A stretch of DNA of 5,375 nt from Chitinophagales bacterium (GTDB taxonomy: Bacteria; Bacteroidota; Bacteroidia; Chitinophagales; UBA2359). The translations under genes were made by a program, and so were the position numbers. Each line of letters opens with the position of its first letter. Position 1 is the first letter of the stretch. Below the pieces are notes generated by a model. That model worked only from the letters and a program-made list of their open reading frames with translations. It made no database searches and was not told where the DNA came from. The stretch lies in the NCBI GenBank assembly GCA_020629595.1, contig JAHDDA010000193.1:1-5375 (forward strand). Direction: 5' to 3'. This document shows positions 1 to 5,375 of the stretch, in pieces.

Positions 1-59
1 GAGAGATGTAAAAAACTTGTAGAATTGTCGGTGTTTTTCTTTAGAAATAAAAAACTAAG

Positions 60-94
60 CAAGAAAATCAATAGTTTGACTATGATTTTTCTTG
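60..94. other. AT-rich imperfect hairpin, possible weak terminator
   Basis: CAAG (60-63) pairs with CTTG (91-94), AAAATCA (64-70) with TGATTTT (83-89), and TAG (72-74) with CTA (80-82). There are single-base bulges at A71 and T90, and the loop is TTTGA (75-79). Read on the minus strand the stem is followed within a few bases by a T-rich run (complement of 49-57), so it could back up the sucC terminator. It could also end a plus-strand gene lying left of the window, but the plus-strand T-run after it is poor. The stem is mostly A-T, so its stability is doubtful. Confidence 0.3.
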
Positions 95-114
95 GTTAAT
101 TGAGTTTTGCCAAT

Positions 115-151
115 AAAAAACCCTTCAAAATTCATTAAACTTTGAAGGGTT
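115..151 (-). terminator. rho-independent terminator of sucC
   Basis: A perfect 11-bp stem, AACCCTTCAAA (119-129) with TTTGAAGGGTT (141-151), encloses an 11-nt loop. On the minus strand the stem runs straight into a T-run (complement of the A-run 115-120), the classic intrinsic terminator form. It begins 27 bases past the sucC stop codon. The plus-strand side (TGCAACTTTA) has no T-run, so it acts in the sucC direction only. It indicates that the sucC transcript ends here, with no downstream partner gene. Confidence 0.87.
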
Positions 152-177
152 GCAACTTTAACTAAAAAGAATAAAGA

Positions 178-1368
178 CTAAGCAATTAACTCTTTTACTT
201 TATCAGCCGCTTCTTTTAATACAATTGCTGAATGAACTTTTAAGCCTGATTCATCAATAATTTTCTTTCCTTCTTCGGCATTTGTTCCTTGTAAACGCAC
301 AATAATTGGAACATTTATTTCTCCAATATTTTTATAGGCTTCTACAACTCCGTTTGCCACTCTATCGCAACGTACAATTCCACCAAAAATATTTAATAAA
401 ATTGCTTTTACGTTAGGGTCTTGTAAAATAATACGGAAACCTGCTTCTACGGTTTTAGCATTTGCTCCACCTCCAACATCTAAGAAGTTGGCTGGGTTTC
501 CGCCTGCTAATTTAATAATATCCATAGTTGCCATTGCCAAACCAGCACCATTTACCATACAACCTACATTACCATCTAACTTTACAAAGTTCAAATCATA
601 TTTACCTGCTTCAACTTCTGTTGGGTCTTCTTCGGTAACATCACGCATTTCGGCAATTTCTGGATGACGATATAAGGCATTGCCATCAATACTAATTTTA
701 GCATCAACTGCCATTACTTTATCATCTGAAGTTTTGAATGCAGGGTTAATTTCAACCATTGAAGCATCAATTCCCAAGAAAGTTTTGTATAAATTAGAAA
801 CAAATTTTACCATTTCTTTGAAAGCAGTGCCGCTTAAACCTAAGTTAAAGGCAATTTTGCGTAACTGAAAGCCTTGAATACCTAAACGTGGATCAATAAA
901 TTCTTTGTGAACTAAATGTGGGGTTTCTTCGGCTACTTGCTCAATATCCATTCCTCCTTCTGTAGAATAAATAATTACGTTTTTACCAGTTCCTCTATCC
1001 ATTAAAATTCCAACGTAAAATTCTTTCACTTCGCTATCACCAGGGTAATAAACATCTTCGGCAATCAATATTTTATTTACAACTTTACCAGCCGCACCAG
1101 TTTGTGGAGTAATTAAAGTTTTTCCTAATATTTCATTAGAATATTCTTTAAGCTCATCCATATTTTTAGCAACTTTTACACCGCCAGCTTTTCCACGTCC
1201 ACCTGCGTGAATTTGTGCTTTAACAACGTAGTACGAAGTACCTGTTTCTTCTGTTAATTTTAATGCCGTAGCTTCTGCTTCCTCAGCATTTTCAATCATA
1301 ATTCCACGTTGAATTCTACATCCATAACGTGCCAATAATTCTTTTGCCTGATACTCGTGTAAGTTCAT
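178..1368 (-). CDS. sucC: succinyl-CoA synthetase (ADP/GDP-forming) subunit beta
   Basis: This is the beta subunit of the cytosolic TCA-cycle enzyme that interconverts succinyl-CoA and succinate with substrate-level formation of ATP or GTP. It works as a complex with the alpha subunit SucD, which carries the phosphohistidine. At 396 aa it is full length (E. coli SucC is 388). The N-terminal ATP-grasp domain opens with MNLHEYQAKELL and has the nucleotide-binding segment AGGRGKAGGVK (about 54-64), STEGG (135-139), and the metal-binding region VEINP (205-209) with D222 in AVDAK. The C-terminal CoA-ligase domain shows NGAGLAMATMD (273-283), FLDVGGGA (295-302), LNIFGGIVRCD (325-335) and RLQGTNAEEG (358-367). 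The ATG sits at the family's standard N-terminus behind an A-rich leader, AAAAATTAAAAT. The gene has its own promoter candidate and terminator and appears monocistronic: sucD is not in the window, unlike the sucCD operons of Proteobacteria. Whether it prefers ADP or GDP cannot be read reliably. Confidence 0.97.
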   Translation of the reverse strand: MNLHEYQAKELLARYGCRIQRGIMIENAEEAEATALKLTEETGTSYYVVKAQIHAGGRGKAGGVKVAKNMDELKEYSNEILGKTLITPQTGAAGKVVNKILIAEDVYYPGDSEVKEFYVGILMDRGTGKNVIIYSTEGGMDIEQVAEETPHLVHKEFIDPRLGIQGFQLRKIAFNLGLSGTAFKEMVKFVSNLYKTFLGIDASMVEINPAFKTSDDKVMAVDAKISIDGNALYRHPEIAEMRDVTEEDPTEVEAGKYDLNFVKLDGNVGCMVNGAGLAMATMDIIKLAGGNPANFLDVGGGANAKTVEAGFRIILQDPNVKAILLNIFGGIVRCDRVANGVVEAYKNIGEINVPIIVRLQGTNAEEGKKIIDESGLKVHSAIVLKEAADKVKELIA

Positions 1369-1439
1369 ATTTTAATTTTTGTATTTGGAAAGTTAAAGAT
1401 TACAATACATTATTTTAACTTAATCCCGTTTTCGGACTG

Positions 1440-1447
1440 CAAATATA
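1440..1447 (-). promoter_or_regulatory. candidate Bacteroidota -7 element for sucC
   Basis: On the minus strand this reads TATATTTG, a full match to the Bacteroidota -7 consensus TAnnTTTG, followed by CA. Transcription would begin near 1433, giving a sucC leader of roughly 65 nt. A short CCG/CGG hairpin (1426-1428 with 1433-1435) would lie at the very 5' end of that RNA. No convincing -33 TTG is present at the expected distance, only a T-run (complement of 1461-1466). The call therefore rests on one element and its position. Confidence 0.5.
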
Positions 1448-1471
1448 TTGCTAAACAGTTAAAAAATCTGA

Positions 1472-1495
1472 GAATTTAGGAATTTGAGAATTTGG
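1472..1495. repeat. three tandem 8-bp repeats, GAATTTNN
   Basis: Three head-to-tail copies lie in register: GAATTTAG (1472-1479), GAATTTGA (1480-1487) and GAATTTGG (1488-1495). A related AAATTTGAA lies out of register at about 1511-1519. The tract sits in the divergent intergenic region between sucC and the carotenoid gene, just upstream of the candidate sucC -7 element. It could be a chance simple repeat or a regulator-binding array; the sequence does not decide. Confidence 0.5.
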
Positions 1496-1577
1496 TAGAT
1501 TACTGAAGAAAAATTTGAAATTATTTTAAACTTTAAACGATACAAAGTTGTAATTGCTAGGTAAAATTAAAATTGCA

Positions 1578-2210
1578 ATGATTTTAACAAAAGAAAAAGT
1601 GCTTATAATTATTTTACTTATTCTAAATTTCGTTGGAATAATAGGTCTTTCTATTCCTGAAACACAAAAGTATTTATTGCCTTTTTCACCTTTTAATTTA
1701 TTGCTCTCATTTTTGTTTATTCTATTAGTTCAAGCAAAAAACTTTTCGTTTTATGGGTGTTGTTTATTCATTTTTTTCTTTGGTTTATTTGCCGAAATTG
1801 TTGGCGTAGGAACTGGATTAATATTTGGAGAATATGTTTATGGAAGTTCTTTGGGTTGGAAAGTTAAAGGGGTTCCGCCCATAATTGGTGTAAACTGGTT
1901 GCTTTGTATCTTATCGGTAGGTAGTTTTTTATCTTTTTTTAAAATTAATAAGTGGCTAAAAATAATAATAGGTTCAAGTTTGTTGGTTTTGTTAGATTTT
2001 TACATTGAGCCTGTTGCTATAAAGTTAGATTTTTGGCATTGGGGAAGCGATGATATTCCTATTCAGAATTATGTGGCGTGGTGGCTTATTTCTGCTGTAA
2101 TGCTATTGGTTTATTACAATTGTACTTTTGAAAAATACAATGCTTTAGCTTATTGTCAATTTCTGATATTTATTATTTTCTTTGGCATTTTGAATTTGAC
2201 ATTATTTTAA
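1578..2210 (+). CDS. cruF: CruF/DUF422-family carotenoid biosynthesis membrane protein
   Basis: This is a 210-aa integral membrane protein of the Caroten_synth (DUF422) family. Characterised CruF members hydrate the 1',2' double bond of acyclic carotenoid ends such as gamma-carotene or lycopene derivatives. About seven hydrophobic segments are visible (near 7-26, 38-53, 57-80, 99-119, 126-144, 162-180 and 188-208). Family hallmarks are the acidic helix FAEIVGVGTG (71-80), GEYVYGSSLG (84-93), GVPPIIGVNW (98-107), LLDFYIEPVA (138-147) and DFWHWG (151-156) followed by IPIQNYVAWW (160-169). The frame extends upstream to a TTG at 1554, but the ATG at 1578 is preferred because it gives a short charged N-terminus directly before the first helix, behind an A-rich leader. 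No clear TAnnTTTG promoter was found upstream. No other carotenoid gene (crtB, crtI, crtY) is in the window. The family assignment is firm; hydratase activity and substrate are inferred, and the symbol is given on that basis. Confidence 0.85.
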   Translation: MILTKEKVLIIILLILNFVGIIGLSIPETQKYLLPFSPFNLLLSFLFILLVQAKNFSFYGCCLFIFFFGLFAEIVGVGTGLIFGEYVYGSSLGWKVKGVPPIIGVNWLLCILSVGSFLSFFKINKWLKIIIGSSLLVLLDFYIEPVAIKLDFWHWGSDDIPIQNYVAWWLISAVMLLVYYNCTFEKYNALAYCQFLIFIIFFGILNLTLF

Positions 2211-2251
2211 AACCATTCTTACTTTCAATTGTTTCTATTGAAAAATTAACA

Positions 2252-2884
2252 TTGGCAAAGTACAATCCATACACAGAAAAAGTTGAAGATGTAAAACAAG
2301 CAAGTCCTTTTGCTGGTAATAATTTCGGAAAAATGGGCTTAATTGTTGGTTTAGGCGGAAGTACCTCCTTGTTTTTAGCTTTTATGGTGGCTTATTTATA
2401 TTCAAAACCCAACTGGACTTGGACTTTGTTGAGTTTCCCAAAATTATTTTTAGTAAGTGCTGTTGTTTTAGTTTTAAGTAGTTTTAGCATTCGCCAAATA
2501 CCAAAGGCTTTTGCTGCCGATGATGCTCCAAGAATGAAAAAAATGTTTATCTACACTATTGTTCTAACAAGCATTTTTGTTGTTACACAGATAATGGGGT
2601 GGGGCGAGTTAATTTCTGAAAATATTGTTATTGGTGGAAAACCCGATGGTTCTTATTTGTACATTATTTCAGGTATTCATGCTTTGCATGTTGTGGGTGG
2701 CTTAATTCCTTTATTAATTTTCTATTTTTCCTTTAAAAAAATACAAGCAAACCCAGTAAATTCTTTACTATATTTTTCAAAACCTGGAGAATTAGCAAAA
2801 CTTAAAATGCTTGAAATTTATTGGCATTTTGTTGATATTGTTTGGTTAATAATTCTATTGTTTTTCTTATTCAATCACTTATAG
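2252..2884 (+). CDS. heme-copper (cytochrome c) oxidase subunit III, five-helix form
   Basis: This is a predicted 210-aa inner-membrane subunit III of a proton-pumping aerobic terminal oxidase; the family stabilises the catalytic subunit I and supports oxygen and proton supply. Five hydrophobic helices are seen (about 28-50, 62-80, 97-116, 134-159 and 187-208), matching the short bacterial form that lacks the first two helices of the seven-helix mitochondrial protein. Diagnostic motifs are SGIHALHVVGG (140-150; H143, H146) and the C-terminal YWHFVDIVWL (190-199), close to the universal COX3 motif YWHFVDVVWLF. The frame is open from an ATG at 2153, but that start would overlap the carotenoid gene by 58 bases and add 33 residues that merely shadow it. 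A TTG at 2252 gives MAKYNPYTEK, a hydrophilic N-terminus of normal size, 41 bp past the upstream stop; the next ATG (2336) would remove most of the cytoplasmic leader. No other oxidase gene is present, so subunits I and II must lie elsewhere. Co-transcription with the upstream gene is likely. Confidence 0.9.
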   Translation: MAKYNPYTEKVEDVKQASPFAGNNFGKMGLIVGLGGSTSLFLAFMVAYLYSKPNWTWTLLSFPKLFLVSAVVLVLSSFSIRQIPKAFAADDAPRMKKMFIYTIVLTSIFVVTQIMGWGELISENIVIGGKPDGSYLYIISGIHALHVVGGLIPLLIFYFSFKKIQANPVNSLLYFSKPGELAKLKMLEIYWHFVDIVWLIILLFFLFNHL

Positions 2885-2891
2885 AAAACAA

Positions 2892-2928
2892 AAAAGGCAA
2901 TAATTGTAAGTTACAACTATTGCCTTTT
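2892..2928. terminator. bidirectional hairpin terminator between convergent genes
   Basis: AAAAGGCAATA (2892-2902) pairs perfectly with TATTGCCTTTT (2918-2928). After one A/C mismatch, TTGT (2904-2907) pairs with ACAA (2913-2916) around a 5-nt loop. On the plus strand the stem ends in TTTT, eight bases past the oxidase-subunit stop. On the minus strand it ends in a run of six T, a G and four more T, about 30 bases past the protease stop. It therefore fits as a shared terminator for both converging transcripts and looks stronger in the protease direction. Confidence 0.87.
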
Positions 2929-2958
2929 GGTTACAAAATATAATAAAGTGAAAAAGTG

Positions 2959-5217
2959 TTATTTCACTAATTTTATTGTTTGAATTACACCATTTACATT
3001 GACTTGAAGTAAGTAAATTCCATTCGATAAATTTGCCAAATCGTAAATTTTATTACCATTTGATTGCACAAAATTATCTTGCATTATTGCTTTACCTTGA
3101 ATATTAAATAAATTTATTTCTACATTTTCATTTTCAAAGTTTGAATCTACAATTAGGTTACCTTGTGAATTAAAATATGCTTTGATTAATTTGGTATTCA
3201 AAGTTTCATTAGAAGTAGTTGTAACTGAAAAAGTTTCTGTAATTGTACATCCATTTGCATCTGAAACTATTAATGTGTAGTTTCCTGAAGGTAAGTTTAT
3301 TCTAATATTTTCAATTGAACCATCTGACCAAACAAAGTTTATTGGTTCTACACCCCCATTACTTAAAACTATTATATCATTGCCATTTTGTGTAATGTTT
3401 AATGCTAATGGTGCGTCTGCTTCAGAAATAATATAGCTACCTACTGTTGAATTTCCTTCACTATCTGTTACGGTTAAGAAGTATTCTCCTGCCGATAAAT
3501 TTTCTCTTATCAATTCATTTGAACCATTGCCCCATTCGTAAGAATAATTCCCTTCACCTCCATCTGCTCCAAATACGAACAAACTTCCATTTTCATCTCC
3601 ATAGCAAGTTATATTATTCGCTACTACATTAGGAACAATAAACATAAACTCGTGTGTTGTTTCACAACCATTAGCATCTGTTATAGTAAGTGTGTTTAAA
3701 CCTGCTTGCAGATTATTAGCTGTTTTAGTAGTTTCATCACTAGTAGACCAAGCGTACTCGTAAGGAGCTGTACCTCCTGCTACAAGGGCAGTCGTTGCAT
3801 TAAATCCTACCAAAGCATCGGCTTGAAGTGGTGTAGGTTGGTCAATAAAAAAGTCTAAAGTATTTTCAACTCCATCTGCATCAGTAACCACACAACTGTA
3901 TTTACCATAAGGAATATCAGCAAGTGCATTTCCTTCCACTCCATTAGTCCAATTATAGTTGTATGGCGGATTTCCTCCTGTGGCTTCAAATGAAATACTA
4001 GCATCAAAAGCATTTGCACAACTAGGATGGCTAACATCATAATTATCAACAGTAATAATTTGGTCTTCGCTTACATTAAATCTTCTTTCTTGTGGAGGAG
4101 TAGCACTGTAATTTCCTTGATGAAAAGGACGAACTTGCCAAAATATTCTGGATTCGTGAGCTAAGTTGTTAAGCGTATAAGATGTGCCAGTAATTATTTC
4201 GTCAACCATAGCTATTTCTTCTGTTACATCTCTTATATATAAAGCATAATGCGTTGCACCATCAACTGGTTCCCATTCAATAGTAACAGTTGTTGGTACA
4301 GTTGCTTCATTGGCAGGGTAAACAAGATACATATTTCCAATTTCATCAGTGTTTTCAGCTTCTGACGTATTGTGATTAGTAAGATATGTACGAATACTAC
4401 CAATTTGAGCTTTCATACTTGCTACTTGGTCAAATGCGTGGCGAGATTGACATTGATCGGAAGAATATGACATATAAAATGAACTATCTGGTCGAAATGT
4501 ATTGCCTAAAGGATCGGTTAATTGTGAATAAGGGCAATCCCAGCGGTCAGAAACATAGTCGGGACCTGTTCCACAAAAAGAATCTCCTGCAAATTCACAG
4601 TTTGCACTACTTCCTGTTCTTGGAACTCTTTCAATTTGATTGTTATTAGGAGTGCCATATTCCCAACCTGAGAATGGGTGTGGCAAACCAAAATAATGTC
4701 CTAACTCATGAGTTAAGGTAGTAGAGCCAATTCCAGCACAGTTTTTTCCCACCATAATACAGTCTGCACCATAAGTGTAATAACCACAAGCACCTGCTGG
4801 GTCTTCAACTATAAAAACGTTAACCACATTAGCTGTTTTGTTTTGGTTCATTTGGTTATCAACGCCAAAATTGTCATGGTCATACATTGCAGCATTATCT
4901 ACATCATTCACATCTGTTTCATAAAGGAAAAATTGCATATTATATTCTGCATAGTCTTCATTTACATCGGCTATGTTTTGAATAATATTGAACTTACTCC
5001 ATCTTCCTGTTCCATCATTATCTGCAACGTTGTGAAACTGAATAGGAATGTAAAGTATTTCGTCAGATTTTTGATATTGCTCTAACAAGGGCTTTAGTTT
5101 CATTAAAGCAATTCTTTCTTCTGGAGTTTCAATTGTAGCACAAGGCTTGGGTGTTTGTGCTTTAACTGCCACAGTTGTTAACACAACAAAAAGTAGTAAG
5201 GTTAATAATTTTTTCAT
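2959..5217 (-). CDS. secreted M43 (pappalysin-like) zinc metalloprotease, SprB repeats, T9SS substrate
   Basis: This is a 752-aa extracellular or cell-surface endopeptidase of the metzincin M43 family. Residues 1-20 form a signal peptide (MKKLL, hydrophobic core, cleavage after VKA). The catalytic domain spans about 50-285, with the zinc site HELGHYFGLPH (170-180; ligands H170, H174, H180, general base E171) and the Met-turn YMSYSSDQC (248-256; M249). Seven cysteines between 144 and 256 suggest disulfides, as in pappalysins. A fibronectin-III-like domain (about 292-383), four SprB-like repeats (393-666) and a type A T9SS sorting domain (about 673-752, ending GIYLLQVNVNGVIQTIKLVK) follow. By analogy, Sec exports it to the periplasm, T9SS carries it across the outer membrane, and the sorting domain is removed. 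An ATG 30 bases upstream (5245-5247) is in frame, but would place MLFIERTFTK before the signal peptide, so 5217 is preferred. The transcript appears monocistronic and ends at the 2892-2928 hairpin. All catalytic residues are intact. The substrate (host, prey or nutrient protein) is unknown, and no T9SS machinery is nearby. Confidence 0.93.
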   Translation of the reverse strand: MKKLLTLLLFVVLTTVAVKAQTPKPCATIETPEERIALMKLKPLLEQYQKSDEILYIPIQFHNVADNDGTGRWSKFNIIQNIADVNEDYAEYNMQFFLYETDVNDVDNAAMYDHDNFGVDNQMNQNKTANVVNVFIVEDPAGACGYYTYGADCIMVGKNCAGIGSTTLTHELGHYFGLPHPFSGWEYGTPNNNQIERVPRTGSSANCEFAGDSFCGTGPDYVSDRWDCPYSQLTDPLGNTFRPDSSFYMSYSSDQCQSRHAFDQVASMKAQIGSIRTYLTNHNTSEAENTDEIGNMYLVYPANEATVPTTVTIEWEPVDGATHYALYIRDVTEEIAMVDEIITGTSYTLNNLAHESRIFWQVRPFHQGNYSATPPQERRFNVSEDQIITVDNYDVSHPSCANAFDASISFEATGGNPPYNYNWTNGVEGNALADIPYGKYSCVVTDADGVENTLDFFIDQPTPLQADALVGFNATTALVAGGTAPYEYAWSTSDETTKTANNLQAGLNTLTITDANGCETTHEFMFIVPNVVANNITCYGDENGSLFVFGADGGEGNYSYEWGNGSNELIRENLSAGEYFLTVTDSEGNSTVGSYIISEADAPLALNITQNGNDIIVLSNGGVEPINFVWSDGSIENIRINLPSGNYTLIVSDANGCTITETFSVTTTSNETLNTKLIKAYFNSQGNLIVDSNFENENVEINLFNIQGKAIMQDNFVQSNGNKIYDLANLSNGIYLLQVNVNGVIQTIKLVK
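3220..4041 (-). repeat. four SprB-like protein repeats within the protease
   Basis: Residues 393-666 of the protease hold four diverged copies of about 65-70 aa, near 393-460, 462-529, 531-600 and 603-666. Each has the SprB-repeat pattern: a glycine-rich turn (TGGNPPY, AGGTAPY, DGGEGNY, NGGVEPI), then an aromatic-W segment (YNWTNG, YAWSTS, YEWGNG, FVWSDG), an L/I-x-x-G turn (IPYGKY, LQAGLN, LSAGEY, LPSGNY) and a VTDADG-like end (VTDADG, ITDANGC, VTDSEG, VSDANGC). Such repeats occur in the gliding adhesin SprB and many large secreted Bacteroidota proteins and are thought to be beta-sandwich spacers or adhesive modules. The copies are too diverged to be a recent expansion. Confidence 0.85.
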
Positions 5218-5321
5218 TTTTGTAAATGTTCTTTCAATAAATAACATACTTAATTCAAAACAAAAAATTGAATTTTGTTTAAAAGTTGAACTGTAAAGTT
5301 AAAAAAGAACATTTATAAAAA
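5217..5321 (-). promoter_or_regulatory. long inverted repeat in the protease leader, reaching the start codon
   Basis: TTTTTGTAAATGTTCTTT (5217-5234) and AAAGAACATTTATAAAAA (5304-5321) are inverted copies matching at 17 of 18 positions, with a perfect 12-bp core (5223-5234 with 5304-5315), separated by 69 bp. The left arm contains the leader just before the start codon and the A of the ATG itself (5217). A second perfect inverted repeat, AAACAAAA (5258-5265) with TTTTGTTT (5273-5280), is nested inside. If transcription starts to the right of 5321, the RNA could fold and hide the start site. If it starts inside the loop, the outer arm would lie in promoter DNA instead. A near-match to the -7 element, TAACTTTA, lies at 5294-5301 on the minus strand. 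The repeat is seen directly; a regulatory role is inferred. Confidence 0.45.
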
Positions 5322-5375
5322 AGGTCAGTTGGAAAACGAAACAGAAAAAACTTAAACTTCTTTGATAAACTGATA

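Noticed and set aside
1..99. Possible C-terminal end of a plus-strand gene entering from the left
   Set aside because: Frame 1 is open to a TAA at 97-99, and frame 2 reads RDVKNL then stop at 20-22. Either could be a gene end, but neither is long or distinctive enough to choose.
680..868. Plus-strand open frame of 62 codons
   Set aside because: It lies entirely opposite the conserved ATP-grasp region of sucC and has no family resemblance; it is an antisense shadow.
1541..1552. Short palindrome TACAA-AG-TTGTA upstream of the carotenoid gene
   Set aside because: Five-base arms in AT-rich DNA are expected by chance; no second copy or adjacent promoter element supports an operator.
2947..2968. 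Short inverted repeat AGTGAAA (2947-2953) with TTTCACT (2962-2968) around the protease stop codon
   Set aside because: It is a 7-bp stem overlapping coding sequence; the stronger hairpin at 2892-2928 already accounts for termination.
3447..3632. Plus-strand open frame of 61 codons
   Set aside because: It is antisense to the SprB-repeat part of the protease, with low-complexity L/H/S composition that reflects the opposite-strand codons.
3855..4049. Minus-strand open frame of 64 codons
   Set aside because: It is an alternative frame inside the protease gene, rich in M, I and L as expected of a shifted AT-rich frame; the protease frame is clearly the real one.
4386..5085. Two plus-strand open frames (4386-4649 and 4843-5085)
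   Set aside because: Both are antisense to the conserved catalytic domain of the protease and show no recognisable motif.
5352..5375. Possible C-terminal end (YQFIKEV, stop) of a minus-strand gene entering from the right
   Set aside because: Only seven codons are visible and the other two minus-strand frames are also open here, so a coding call cannot be supported.

Overview
The window looks like a core chromosomal segment of an AT-rich Bacteroidota bacterium; the class cannot be fixed from this sequence. Three things point there. One gene encodes a secreted protease ending in a type IX secretion (T9SS) C-terminal sorting domain and carrying SprB-type repeats, both characteristic of that phylum. 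A good match to the Bacteroidota -7 promoter element (TAnnTTTG) lies upstream of sucC. The leaders before the start codons are A-rich and lack clear Shine-Dalgarno sequences.

Layout from left to right. Bases 1-114 are unassigned and hold an AT-rich hairpin. A rho-independent terminator (119-151) closes sucC (178-1368, minus strand), the beta subunit of succinyl-CoA synthetase, which stands here without sucD. A divergent intergenic region (1369-1577) holds a probable sucC promoter and three tandem 8-bp repeats. Two plus-strand membrane-protein genes follow: a CruF/DUF422-family carotenoid biosynthesis protein (1578-2210) and, 41 bp further, a five-helix heme-copper oxidase subunit III (2252-2884) that probably starts at TTG. 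A strong two-way hairpin terminator (2892-2928) separates these from the convergent minus-strand gene (2959-5217), a secreted M43 (pappalysin-like) zinc metalloprotease with a fibronectin-III-like domain, four SprB-like repeats and a T9SS sorting domain. Its leader contains an unusual long inverted repeat (5217-5234 with 5304-5321) that reaches the start codon.

The genes do not form one pathway. sucC belongs to the TCA cycle, the oxidase subunit to aerobic respiration, the CruF-like protein to membrane carotenoids, and the protease to extracellular or surface proteolysis. The two membrane-protein genes may be co-transcribed because no terminator or clear promoter separates them, but no functional link between them is evident. 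I see no mobile element, CRISPR array, tRNA, rRNA or defence system, and nothing that amounts to a new multi-gene system. The points most worth a second look are the protease leader fold, the TTG start of the oxidase subunit, and the pairing of a carotenoid gene with a lone oxidase subunit III.
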